Part shown: positions 13,160-24,843 of the stretch, piece after piece
Layout of the letters: each line of letters starts with the position of its first letter
How positions within the stretch are numbered: the stretch's first letter is position 1
From: Luidia sarsii
Taxonomy: Eukaryota > Echinodermata > Asteroidea > Paxillosida > Luidiidae
Length of the DNA: 64,000 nucleotides
Reading direction: 5' to 3'
NCBI GenBank assembly: GCA_949987565.1
Contig: OX465118.1
Coordinates: forward strand, 7,811,564-7,875,563
Made by a program: the position numbers and the translations under genes
Notes under the pieces: model-generated
Told to the model about the DNA's origin: nothing
The model's input: the letters and a program-made list of their open reading frames with translations, nothing else
The model's database searches: none

Positions 13160-15100
13160 CTATTAAAGAGACACCAAGTTACCGGTAAATAGAAACTAAC
13201 TACATGTAACTGAGTCAAATTATGTAGTAAAGCGCTGAAACTGAAAGTGGTAAGATTGGACGGTATATAAACAATGCAGGGTTCAAGCTACCAGAAAAAC
13301 TGTGAGCGAGTATATATTGAAATTTATGTCGGCCTGCAAAAGCGAAAGTCTCGTTGATGTGAAGTGACAGCACTCTGGAAATCACATTCCTTCATCGCAG
13401 AGGTTATTCCGTCACATTTTGGTCGACCGCAAACCTCAGTATTGTTAATGTATAATGGGTGACACACAGCACCACATTATCATGTACTTGAAGTGCGCTT
13501 CACAGAATGCCATGATGGTCTTACAGTGCATACATATTACAAGCTTGTGTCATGACTTTGAGCTCGTTAATTCTATACAGATGCCACTTGGCCTATTTTG
13601 AGGTTTACGAGCTGCCGTCTGAAATTCCCACCAAGGACTGCGGGGCAGGGTCACTGAATTCCTTTATTCTGAGCAATCCGGTTGGGTCTCGGAAGGAGGA
13701 ATAGCTGGCTGTCCGCGGGCAACTTGCGCTCGACTCTTAAGTACGGTCCTAAATCAAGTCTTACGGCAGTTCCCAACGGGCACTACAGTATCCACTCCCC
13801 ATGCCTTCTCGCTGCGACAAAATCAAGTGTCTAAATTCTTGTCTGCTGAATCGCCGAGTGCACAAACGTCTCAGGGGACTTTTTGGTGGCTCTTACCCAT
13901 CTCAACCGATGCATGGAGGTTCAAAAGAAACGACTTAATATTCATCGTGTATGTATTTACTGGTGCTGTACAATCCACGCTGTCACCTGGCAAACCCTTG
14001 GGATATGGAATACACGTGGGAGACAAACACGTGCCCATTCGTCTATGTGTCAGAGAAGGGTAATTTTCCAGACGCTTATGCCTGCGATTATGTTACAACT
14101 TACAAGGCAAGTTTTTCGGCTCCAAGGATGCCCTGCATATGTGGCCTTATTTGGTAATACATTTTTTTTTTTTAAAGGGAGAGAGCGAAAGGATTGTAGC
14201 CATTCCAGATGGTCTGGACGGACTCAATTCAATTAGTTTCATAAACTACGAATTGAGGATTAGTCCGAATTGAGGATTAGTCTTAATACGAAATAATCCC
14301 ATTAAACAGGAGCACTCTAAAACAAACATTGTTGGGGGCTTTCGTGGAAGGTTTCGCGGTCTTAATTAAGGGTATACATTTCTGGTTCTGGTGTTTACGT
14401 TTGAGCCAAAGCGGACTGCATTCACCCATCCGTTCCCTATAAATGCACTGCACCACGAGCTGTCTACTTGTGCTGTCCCCATAATATATAGCAAACTCCT
14501 TCGCGGCCCTCGTAACCATTGCCTAATTGGATTGCAGAGCACTTTAGTCTTGTTACTGGTCCCCGTCAATAGGACCCAGGCGTCGCTTCTCCGAAGCAAC
14601 CGATCTTCATCATCAGACCTCGCCCGTCTCCTGTCTCCTTCACTGATGACCTTTCGAAGCCCCCTCCAGCTCTTCCACCCCCCCCCCCCTCCCTCAACCC
14701 CCTGTCCCACCCCTCGGACAATAAATGAAATTATCGGGCGTTTCTGCCGGGAACCACAGCCGCAAAGAGAGAAGATTCCACTCTTTTGTTATAGGCGCGA
14801 TCATTAGCGCGTCTCGGGAGGGGAAATTAAAACGTCCCAGGCCCTCTGTCTGATGCATCTGCAGGCTTCTTCATAACCCACGGGACGGGGCAGGGCGGGG
14901 CGGGGGATGTGGTGGTGTGGGGGGGGGGGGGTCGTGCACAGAATGTTCCGTAACCAACAAAGACGAGCCTTCAGTGTACGGTGAAGAAAAAAGGAAAAAG
15001 AAGTCGCCTGCTTGTTCATAGACTCCAATATGAACCGCAAGAATGAATGCAGATGTAATCTAGTGGTTTGGAGTTCATCTTTGCATACGTGTGCACAATG
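13160..15100. other. Gene-free, GC-richer unique sequence
   Basis: No exon is supported here. The sequence at about 13580-15000 is largely non-repetitive. It includes a short direct duplication at 14254-14283 (GAATTGAGGATTAGTC twice; GGATTA is the Otx/bicoid-class homeodomain core). Pyrimidine runs and G runs occur at 14680-14700 and 14920-14930. The blocks could be cis-regulatory; this is inference without comparison. Confidence 0.25.
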
Positions 15101-15132
15101 AGGGCACTTGCCGAAGACATTTCAAACAAACA

Positions 15133-15205
15133 AAGAACGGGTTCGAATCCCACCCGAGCTGTATTTTTTTTCAACCGGCGATTGGGCAAGGCACAGGGTA
15201 GTGCA
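15133..15205 (+). mobile_element. tRNA-derived SINE fragment
   Basis: Carries a B-box-like GGTTCGAATCCCACCCGAGCT followed by a run of T and the tail CAACCGGCGATTGGGCAAGGCAC. The same tail follows the tRNA-like head of the fuller copy at 42215-42331. The head with the A box is missing here. Confidence 0.6.
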
Positions 15206-15349
15206 AGCAGGGCAAACCCTCACCAATTCACATTTCAAAAGTGGTTTCAAATTCATCTTGGACCGGTTCACGAAAAGGCTTCTTTTTTAGTCTTGCTCGA
15301 AGGAGTTTTTATCTTTTAAGCGATTTCCGTGAATGTCTCTGAGCGTCTG

Positions 15350-16960
15350 TCCGCATTTTCTGGAATGAGACTCGGCTCGGAGTAATGGGATTATGTAATG
15401 CGACTGTGCGCGCTTGTACAGCGGCGGCGTTGCAGGGCACAAAGTGGGGCTGTGTGTTGTACACTGTACGCCAAGATCTCACTGACTTATTCATGACGGG
15501 AGCAGGGTGGCCATTGATTTCTCTCAGAACAGCTGGAAGTGGAGGGAGAGGGAAAGACAAACGACTGATTGAGAGCCACAAACATGTTGACGCAGCGCGA
15601 CCGAGAATCCGACAGAAGAATAAAAAGAAAAAAAAAGATGAGTACCTCTGAAAAGTGACCCCCCCTCCCCCCCGCCCCGGGTAAAACAAAATCAATACAG
15701 GAGGCAGGGGTCCAAAACTCTACACATGCAAAGGTGGATGGCAAGAGATAAAGGGAACAACTGGGACTGGAAGCGGACTGACACACAATCAATAGACAAG
15801 ATCAATAGATGAGATTTTGACAACTGAAGGAAAAAACAAACAAAAAAGGCAGCGTATTTTCCGAGCCCGTCCCAACATCCCCTACAAATGCAATTTGAAA
15901 TAAAAATCTGAATATGTTTGTCGAACTCCAAATGATTATAGCTTCTAGAGAAAGAAAGAAAGAAGAAATGACAGAGGTGAGGAATCATGATTCTTTAAAT
16001 CCATGCCAGTTTTTTAGATCCCTTCTAATGAATTCAAAAAGTCGCCAAATCCACCCTTTTTCCCCCTTTGTGGAAGCCTTTTTTGGAGGGGCTTAGATTT
16101 TGTAGGGCAGTTCAGGCCCTTGACCAAAATTGTCGCATCCATCAATAATCAGACAGAAGTTTAAGTCATCTTGTAGCGAGATCCTTTTTGGACTAGTGTC
16201 AATTTCCTTCTGCACGTATAACACCCAAGCATCTTTGTGTTTTCCATCAACAAAATTTTGCTTGTCTCTGTCTGGCTTACAGACTCCTGGTACTACCATT
16301 AGAGTTGGACAGCCTTGGACAGCACAAACAAAATAGAGTTATTTGTTCTAGCCTGTATTTTTTTGTCTAACATCAGTCCATTCCTAAGACAAGTATTGTT
16401 ACAGGCAGCAGGATATGTAATTGTGCACAAGGATTGGTGATTATCTATTGTTTGTGCACCAAGGCATTCCTTCCTGGGAAGTTTCACAGGCCCCCAAAAC
16501 AAACACAGCCCTGTCATCTGGAAGGATCTACTGTCTCTTGTTTATCATTTTCCTGGAAGGTGAGATGCTGGAAGTAAAATATCCTTGATCAGATGACAGT
16601 GAGGGCCAGGGAGAGATTCCCAGGAACTGAGCAGACAGGTACAGGTAAGGGGAGCCAAGCACAGGGCCTGTGGGCAAAGTCTGCCCGTGAACTCTCCTTG
16701 TCCTCTCCTTGTCAAGGCGTTTGGGGCTTTTACAGATGCCGGATGCCCTGGTGGGATAGAGGTGGGCTGAGGCTGGCCCCAAGCCGTATATCATGCAATC
16801 TGTGTGGAATGGTAAACCTTCTGGAATTTTTAGGCTCCGATTCAACCTTCCTAACCAAGGAAAACAACCCTGTTGATGAACATCACAGGGAGGTAGATGT
16901 CTTGATATGAAAAGATGTGTTCACCAGACAGTCTGCAGAGAAGTAGGTCTTGCTGCATCA
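15350..16960. other. Gene-free stretch, nothing recognised
   Basis: The G/C-rich block at 15370-15620 is unique in this window and includes AATGGGATTATGTAATG, a homeodomain-like cluster. After that come A/T runs and ordinary sequence. No exon with good splice sites or family similarity was seen. Confidence 0.3.
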
Positions 16961-16969
16961 GTGGACCAT

Positions 16970-17318
16970 GGGCCAAATTCATGGAGCTGCTTAAAGGCCC
17001 AATACAACATTGGGAAGTTTGGGAAACATCGATATCCACAGATTTCCTTCTAATTTACACAGTTGGTAGACAGAATCCTCATGTTGAAATCTTACGGTCT
17101 GGGATGCTGCACGAAAAGTCACAATTTATAGGATCACCTTGCCTACCCAAACTTCACTTTCCAATCATGCTACAAGTAAAGAAGAGTGGAAAACAAGTCA
17201 AAAGCAACTGACATTGCATCGCAATGTGGTTTGAAAGCCTGCTTTAATACACAATGAAGACTTTTCCTGCTCAGCAGATTTTCCCGCTTATCGTAAGCAG
17301 CTTTATGAAATTGGGCCA
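16970..17318. mobile_element. MITE with GGGCCAAATTTCATGGAGCTGCTTA termini
   Basis: Left end GGGCCAAATTCATGGAGCTG and right end CAGCTTTATGAAATTGGGCC are inverse complements. Length is about 350 bp and there is no coding capacity. A relative with the ends GGGCCCACTTTCATTAAGCG and CTCTATGAAATTGGCCCC is at 42331-42565. Confidence 0.7.
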
Positions 17319-18264
17319 AAGGAGTCAACCTCGCCCGCCCTTCTCATAAGTTGGTGCCTTAGGGTCCAATCTCCCGGACAATTACCGGCTTGATAAGAAT
17401 GCTGATGCAATCACTGGAGAATCCTCTTGTCAGTTCCCCAGCATCTCCTGCTGTCCCTCCCACTGTGTGTCCTTGCAAAATCCCTTCACTATTGAAAGAA
17501 CACATTGACTCCAACATAGCCACTCCCCTCCACTCTATCCACCCACACATTGCAATGACAGACTTGCACTGATGACAAGCTCACAACTCACGAAGCTTCC
17601 AAATGTTCCACTCCCCTTGGAAGGGAGTTCTGCACCTCCTGCAGTAAATGTTATCAAACTCATTGTGACTTTTGATCAACCACAAGACAGTCTAATGAAC
17701 AGAAACCATAATATGACCGACTGTATCAAAACTACCCAATCTTGAGTCGAGTTGAAGAAGGCTTTGTGTGACTTCCACTCCTGAAGTTCCCTGAACCCCT
17801 TTGAAGGCTAAACAACTCCAGCGACTTGATTAAAAAAGTTTGGGGGGCAAAACTCAATGTGAGCGACCTCCTTTAAAATAATTACAGCTGCACGGATTGA
17901 AAGTTGGCCTTCCTACTGTATCCAGTGCCCTACAGGATCCGAATCGAGTATTTGCCAGACACTCAGGACGCAACCGAGTAAATATTGACTTTTTTGGTAT
18001 AGAATTGAGCAGGATTAATAGGATCACAAAGTCCAATCACTTCCTGCCTGATATACTTCACAACCCTGGGAAACGGAGTCTCTGCGGTTAGTGCTGTACA
18101 TGCCATGATGCATGTAGTGTCGGTTCAAGTTTTGAACTATTTTGTAGGACTGAAGATCATTTTGTACATAATTATGCATCAAATTGATGCAATGACCAAG
18201 AACCACACTCGGCACAGAACAAAATGCGATAAGTCGGAGGTCATCAGAAATCCGAGCATTAAAA

Positions 18265-18760
18265 CCCTATCCCCCTCACTGTTAGCCTAACTTTATTCTG
18301 CTGATCCCAACAGTATCCAACAAGCATGAAAGTGTGAAGCCTGCTGATCCCAACAGTACCCAACAGTAGACCTACTGTTGGGTTCAGCAGGGTCCTGCAA
18401 TGATGGTAATATTGCAGTAACTTTGCATACAATGCCAGGCCCAACAAAATCCAACTGTATTGGACAGTGTTGATCCCAACAAAGACTAACACTCAAGTAA
18501 CTGACAATTGTTAGGCCTTTGGTTTTCTTTTGGGACTTTTCTTTTGTGCCTTTTCTCTTGAGCCTTTTCTCTTGGGCCTTTTCTTTGGGGTCTTTCCCTT
18601 TAGGCCCTTTGTTTTTGGGCTTTTCTATAGATTTTTTTGACTATCTTCATTGAGTGGCTGCCAGGCCAGACAACCATTGCTGACCCCAACAATCCTCAAC
18701 ACAGTTTTTTAGTACTGTACACTGCTGAACCCAACAGAGGACAACAGGCCCCAAAATTTG
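18265..18760. repeat. CCCAACAGT repeat cluster plus CTTTTCTCTTGGGC run
   Basis: The motif CTGATCCCAACAGTACCCAACAG and its inverse CTACTGTTGGGTTCAGCAG recur between 18297 and 18480, and GACCCCAACAATCCTCAACA occurs near 18683. Between them, at about 18520-18620, is a tandem run of CTTTTCTCTTGGGC-like units. The arrangement looks like a decayed element with inverted internal repeats. Confidence 0.5.
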
Positions 18761-19884
18761 TTGGCTAACTGCTTCGGTGTAGGAGGGGGTCAACTTCAGC
18801 CGCATAAAGTTGAAATGGGCGTGCACTGTTTTAAAAACGTATCAAATCAAAGTTCTGTTTATTATTTGGTTTGGTTTTCATTTCGACTCGGTTGGTCTGA
18901 CAAAACAGGATGCAAACTTATAGAAGGCGACACTGCTCAATTCCGTGTAGGCGGGGCTGTTTTTTTCTTGGGGCTCATGTGACGGACGGTCTCTTGGCCA
19001 CTTCCCAAAAAAACCTGCGCCCCTCCTAGCCTAGCATGGCGCCTCCCCTCCCGCCTCCCCGGAGCAGCGAGCGAAGCCCTGCCGACCACCTCCAAACTTT
19101 CCAGAGGTATTATTATCTATTTCACACCCTCGGGACAACTGGTTTTGCGATGAGGGAGCTGGAATGGGTTTACCAGAGAGAGAGAGGAAATACAACTGCC
19201 CAAAAGATTTTTTTTTTTTGGGGGGGGGATCCAAGTTCCACAGGATGCTCATGCATTGCAGCCGACACTAGTGGGGACAGACCTGGGCACATTCTGACAT
19301 TTACGAGGGGGTTAAGGATGACAGAAAGAAGAAAGAGAAAAAAAAAATCCCCTGAAATAAACCAAGTTCAACATTTTGAGACAGGAAATGGGTGTCTACA
19401 CAAGTTACGTGGCTCCATTTTTTTTCTGAGCAGCCCTGGGATAGGTGCGCAGCATTCACAGTTGCCAATGTGCATCAGGGCTAACATTCCCTGTAATAAC
19501 ATCAAAGTCGCACGCGACAAAACTCAAACAAACTCATACAGGATAATTGATTGAGGGTTGTGGTTAGCAGAAACACTTTTCCAAGTAGAAATCCCAGGCA
19601 AAAATAATACTAGGTTTGGGAAAACTTGCGCTACTTCAAATCAACAGAAATGTGGCACAATGTTTAAAGATTACAATCCAATTACAAAAAAAACCCTGAA
19701 TATTCTTTCCCACAACTGCATACCAACTAAATAAGCTGCTAAAAAGTAAAAAATATCTGGACTGGAGAACTATTTTCAGATCACATGGGCCGCTTTTCCA
19801 ACATTAAGATTGTCCTCAACTGATTTGGCGAGTCGCTGACTAAGTATCATCATACTAAATTCTTCCCACGAAGCAATCTAAAAA

Positions 19885-20067
19885 CGCAGTGGCTGTTGTT
19901 ACGGCAGTCGTCCGTGTGGTTCCCTGACTTGATTGTATTTTATCAGCATTGCAGGCTGGTTGAACCAGTCTATTAGCTGATAGTCTGGTTCCAAGAGCTA
20001 AACATCCTGACAAATACTGTGAAGTCAGGGAACCACACGGACGACTGCCGTAACAACAGCCACTGCG
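19885..20067. mobile_element. hAT-like MITE, CGCAGTGGCTGTTGTTACGG termini, complete
   Basis: The left end CGCAGTGGCTGTTGTTACGG and right end CCGTAACAACAGCCACTGCG are perfect inverse complements. The match continues through CAGTCGTCCGTGTGGTTCCC, giving arms of about 45 bp. ATCTAAAAA stands on both sides, an apparent target duplication of 8-9 bp. Length is 183 bp and it is non-coding. Other copies are at 58323-58501 (complete) and 31333-31482 (right end missing). Confidence 0.85.
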
Positions 20068-20675
20068 ATCTAAAAACAGATGATAATTGTTGGAAATTGA
20101 TGGATATTTACAAATTTAGAATTGCAAGTGTGCTGGATATAAATGTATTAGGCCTACTTTCAAATGAAAGCGTCGAATTCAGGAAAACATTTCAAACAAA
20201 CAAGGCAACCAAGCAAAAATAGTTTTGCATTGCAATTCTACACGGTGGTGTGCCTCCCGAGTCTGGGTGAAATTGTAAACAAATGTCATGAGATTCCAGA
20301 CTCCCTAAACAAAATAATTCATGAAGACGTCAGGAATTTCACTGGGTAGACCGCCTACCTCTAAAAACACCATTTTAGCGTGTACAGAGTGAGAATGTGA
20401 CACTGACAAGTGACTGTTCATGTCGTACATGTATAATGTACGAACTACTACAGTCTACATTACACTATTTTACAGACACACTGTGATAACAAAAATAATG
20501 TGCACGCCCCCTTCTTTGTGCGTGTTGGCATGGAGGGTGAACGAACTTTTCAGCAATGGCAGCTCACACGTCGCTCAAAACATGCTCAAAACAAGGCAAA
20601 CAAATCGTCGTTCTGCGGGCTTTCTGGATAAAAAGCTACATCGCAGCGTTCGGGTTTTGGCAATTCTGCACTTAC

Positions 20676-20690
20676 CTCGACGGCAGACAT
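20676..20690 (-). CDS. Weak candidate first coding exon (MSAVE) of an unknown gene
   Basis: On the minus strand an ATG at 20690 opens five codons (M-S-A-V-E) that run straight into a perfect donor, GAG|GTAAGT. The surroundings at 20560-20880 are CpG-rich compared with flanking AT-rich sequence, as expected of a promoter. No downstream exon was recognised to the left, so this remains a guess. Confidence 0.2.
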
Positions 20691-21490
20691 GCAAACTGGC
20701 CTCTGCAGATCGAGATTTTGATGTCGAAATCGGGCCTTTCTCCACAGAATTCGCGGCTCAGTGGTCGAACGTGCTTCGCCGGACTTCAGTACCGGTGCGC
20801 ACGTACACACTGTTTACTATCATTAACGGCGCATGGAGAGTGCGCACTGAACGCACGTAAATTACAGCATGCGCGCATCACGCCTTCGGTGAATGATCAA
20901 CTGATGAATATTCATTGATCTCATGTTTAAACATTTCGACGCTTTCGCCACAGGACGGTACTGTTGTGGGCTGGACACGAAAAGTTTGTTGACCTTCTTG
21001 TCGGTTCGTTTTCATGACTGATTGTGAAGTAAATCTAATCGTGGAGGAATAACAAAACATCCTCAATGATCTAATTAACGTCTAACCCTTAAATGCACAA
21101 CGAAATACTAATAATAAAAATCAGAGCCTTAGATTGGGAGTGGTTCCCCAAAAGTAGGCGTGTCCCACCGTGGGAAATGTTTTTTTTTATGAATGGAGAG
21201 TTGTAAATGTCGATACATTCTCTCTTTGAAGAAAATCGTTACAATATTTTTGTGAGTCATATCTCATCGATTTTGCATGTTTTTTTCCTGCGATGAGTGG
21301 TTTCTCATTAAGTGGGAAAGCTTTGACGACGAACACCGCAAAGAAGACCGAAAAATCATGGTTGGGGCAGCTATTTTAATAATGAGAAACTAACTACAGA
21401 GGGCGTTTTTCTTATGTGCGGAGATCAATGTGCTGTAATCGGTTCTGCTGTATGTACTACTACTTGTACTACTAGCTCGTGGCTTATGTA

Positions 21491-21723
21491 GGTCGTTTTC
21501 GAAATGAAGGCTTAGGCTCGGGCTTAGGCTTCGGTCATATTCTTACTCGTTATGATATCACGGGCATCTAAAAACAAGCGTTTTGGCGCCAGTTTCTTGG
21601 TGAATACCATGTACCTATCAAGCCAACAAACCTTCAAATTCGGAAACAAACCACAATCTGGTTTTTCAGGTTTTGTCAGACGGAGACTGAGGCCGAGCCT
21701 AATCCTTCATTTCGAAAACGGCC
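21491..21723. mobile_element. MITE with GGCCGTTTTCGAAATGAAGG termini
   Basis: Left end GGTCGTTTTCGAAATGAAGG continues into CTTAGGCTCGGGCTTAGGC. Right end CCTTCATTTCGAAAACGGCC is its inverse complement. The interior contains GGCATCTAAAAACAAGCG, CAGTTTCTTGGTGAATAC and GGTTTTGTCAGACGGAGA. Copies or halves sit at 33806-33976, 44300-44470, 44572-44815 and 45189-45386. Confidence 0.75.
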
Positions 21724-22301
21724 ATGGACTCGTGTTTAAACCCATGGTAAACCGAAGTCATTGCAGAAGTCATTGCATAAAATCTCTATGGTCAAATGAA
21801 AGGCCAAGCTACTTAGATAGGCATCTGCTCCAGATTTCAATAATTGAAAGTAGAAAATGGATGCTTACCAAATTAAAAAAAATCACATTGGTTCAACACA
21901 TAAAGCTAGTTTCAACCAGCTTGTTTGCTGTTTACTATATTAGTTGAAGTCACAGATTAATTATAAAGTGTCTGGTAATTAGGCCAAGCTAAAATGCAGA
22001 CCCCTGCATATGACCGCATCTGGTTAGCTCCTTTATGTTCAAACCCCCAACCCATAAACCATCAGGACTAATTTGGTACCCAATTTGTAACATACTTAAA
22101 CCAGCGAAATAAATTGCCATAAAGAGATGAGTGAGAGTGACTCATCATTTCGGACTTGTCTAATGACAAAACCAACTGGCGAGAGAGCCATGGTCGATAG
22201 CCAAGTCTGTATCACAGTTGTGCCATCTGACCACAAGAAATCATTCCAAAAATGTCACCAAGTGCTTGCTGATGATGAGCAAGATGCAAATCTCGCATTA
22301 A

Positions 22302-22660
22302 AGCCCCTACACAACTTTGGTAAGATCGAAAAACAAAAATGTTTACAGATTTACATGAAACTTATACAGTTTGAAGATGGTTATAGTAGAAACCTCTGAC
22401 TGAAATATTTCTGCCAAAAATGTTGTATTTTGGGAGAAATTAGTAAAATATAATTATAGTTTACGTCTCACCGAGATCTAAACTATTTTTTGTTGAATGC
22501 TGCATTTTCGCAAAGCAAATTAAGCAGTTTTCACAATTTTCTCGAGATTCGTTTGGCAGAATGAGCTGAAATTTTCACAGGTGTGCTATTTCATGCATAT
22601 GTTGGATCAGGCAACATATGGATGCTATTCTTTGACCTCGACCAATGTTGTGTAGGGGCT
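22302..22660. mobile_element. TTAA-flanked MITE (piggyBac-type), copy 1
   Basis: Starts AGCCCCTACACAACTTTGGT and ends ACCAATGTTGTGTAGGGGCT, which are inverse complements, and it is flanked by TTAA on both sides (22298-22301 and 22661-22664). TTAA target duplication is the signature of the piggyBac superfamily. Internal sequence includes TTCATGTAAATCTGTGAACATTT-like and CTCACCGAGATCTAAAC blocks shared with the copies at 56537-56900 and 61680-62048. No transposase frame is present. Confidence 0.8.
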
Positions 22661-24104
22661 TTAAGAGGGCCTGGTGTTTCAACCTAAGCAGAAATCTGTT
22701 TACATTTCTGGATACAAGGAAGACAAAAAAAACTGCCCAGGTCAAAACATCTAGATGCGGTCGTCTGATCATGATGTCTGACAGTAAAATAAAAGATGAG
22801 GTTGTCTTATATCAAACAGTTAAATCAAAATGGATAATTTATGAATACGAGCTTCCTTACAGATACAATCCTTACTGGACCTTCACACTTTTCCTTTTTA
22901 TTTATTAATTAGTTTTTTCTTCTGCACAACACATGATGCAAACAATGAGACAGCAAATGCATAGGTTCACAATGATTAATGATAATTGTAAGGAAATCAC
23001 AAGTATCTTCTTTCTATGTAAAATAGGATGTCATTTTCTGCATGAGACGATTTAGTCAACAGAAATATGCATACTCAAGCCTTTGGAGAATTTCACCCGA
23101 TTCATCGTCACTTGGGACGAGTCACGAGTTGAGCGCTGCACGTAAACCCTGTGACCTTTTCCTCGACTATGCCTGGCGGCTAATCGCGAGTAGAGCTGCG
23201 GTGGGTTGCAAGCCTTTTTTGTGAGTAAAATCCAACCCTGGATTGATGCTGAATGGTTGATGGTGAATGATAGAGGCGACGTTAGTGGCAGTGGCAGCCA
23301 CAGGATGTGCCCACCGGCTGTACCCACAACCTTAGAATTTCAACGCGAAAAAAAAAAATGACCATCTGTTTCATTTTCCCCTGTAGAAAAATACAGGGTC
23401 AATTACCCCCATTTTGAACATTATGAAGTCAAAACTAAAACCGGTCAGTCCAGATAACGAATAGCAAAAAAATCAAAACAGTTTTTCAGTATAATGATAC
23501 CATTATATCAGTGTAAAGAGAAATTAATATAATTTCCATTCAGAGTCCCTTATCCCCGAACCAAAAAGCAAATAAATCAAAGAAAGAGTTATTGAAATAT
23601 CATAACTTTGAAAGTTAAGATTGTTTAAATAAGACAAGTTCTTATGGGCATAGTTCACTAATTATACAAAATAACAAACAGAAAGGCAATTGTACATAAA
23701 AAAACCATTTCAAGTCATAATGAAATATTCTATGGATACATAACACAGTACATGTGGTTATTATTTGAAATGATGTTCTCATGGAATTCATGCGTGTAAC
23801 ACAGCAACAATTTATGCTAATCTCCTTTCATCAATATTCATGAAATATGCAAAAGATCTGCTAAATCCTACCAATGAGAGGGGCCAGTTGTACAGTACTT
23901 TTAGAGAATAATATAGATCTTTCTTTTTGCAATCTGCAGTCCCAAACTATGTCACAGCAATGAAGTGTCTAAATCTTCTATGACCATGACTCAAAAGTAA
24001 TGCCTCAATCCCAGCGGCCACTGAAAAATGGCACCAGGTCATGTGAAGCTACATATTTAGCGGCCTCACTGGTGTCATCTATACTGCAGCAGCATCCTCT
24101 GGAT

Positions 24105-24372
24105 TTGTACATGCAATCCATGCCGGATTTGTACCCCGTGCCGGATCTGTATACCGTGCTGGATTTGTACCCCTTGACGGATCTGAACACCGTGCTGGAT
24201 CTGTACCCCATGCCTGTTTTGTAACCCGCACCGGATCTGTACACCAGACTGGATTTGTACACCAGACTGGATTTGTACCCCATACCAGATCTGTACACCA
24301 TGCTGGGTCTGTACACCATGCTGGATATGCAGCCCATGCTGGATTTGTACCCCATGCTGGATAAATTTGTAC
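24105..24372. repeat. 18-bp minisatellite, GGATTTGTACCCCATGCT
   Basis: About 14 imperfect units of an 18-base period (consensus GGATTTGTACCCCATGCT). Because 18 is a multiple of 3 and stop codons are lacking, long open frames appear on the minus strand; they are artefacts. Related degenerate units (AATTTGTACCCTGCTGG) occur at 27245-27300 and 27640-27800, on the other side of CISD exons 2 and 3. Confidence 0.85.
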
Positions 24373-24672
24373 CCCATGCAATTTTCCAGTGACCTGGATG
24401 TCAAAAAAACAAGCCCTTAAATGAATACTGAGGAACACTACTTCACAGTTGTTCCTGACGACAGACTCGCATTCTGGCTGCATGCACTCAACTCTGATGA
24501 AAGGAAACTGCTTTTCCACTGAAAGAACTGTCTAGCCTAAACCTAGTTATGTTCCACACAATACGCACTTTGTAAGCAGATTCGAACCCATCCCCATAAT
24601 AAACAACAGTGGCACGTTCCCGTCCCTAGCCTTTTCGTTTGCTTTTTTTTTCTTCAAAACAACAGGACCGCT

Positions 24673-24678
24673 TTTATT
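24673..24678 (-). terminator. Polyadenylation signal AATAAA of the CISD gene
   Basis: Minus-strand AATAAA about 76 bp after the CISD stop codon. Position and motif fit a cleavage and polyadenylation signal for this transcript. Confidence 0.55.
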
Positions 24679-24753
24679 GCTTGCCAAATTATTGTGTGCG
24701 GAGTGGAGTAGTCGACTCTTCTCTTCTCTTGCATAGGATGGTGCCGGAGCCGT

Positions 24754-24843
24754 CTACTCGCTCTTCTTGGAGACGCAGAGGGGGCCCACGTTGTCGCCGG
24801 TGGCCTTGTTGTGGGCAACGTGGGACCCGTCGCAGTAGGGGAA
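24754..24843 (-). CDS. CISD2: CISD exon 3 (CDGSH half and stop)
   Basis: Acceptor CCTCCCAG|TTC. Encodes FPYCDGSH, carrying the third Cys and the His ligand, then 21 residues and TAG at 24756-24754. Confidence 0.93.
   Translation of the reverse strand, partial: FPYCDGSHVAHNKATGDNVGPLCVSKKSE

Noticed and set aside
24005..24519. Three overlapping minus-strand frames with GTNPAWCTDPAW repeats
   Set aside because: All arise from the stop-free 18-bp tandem repeat.
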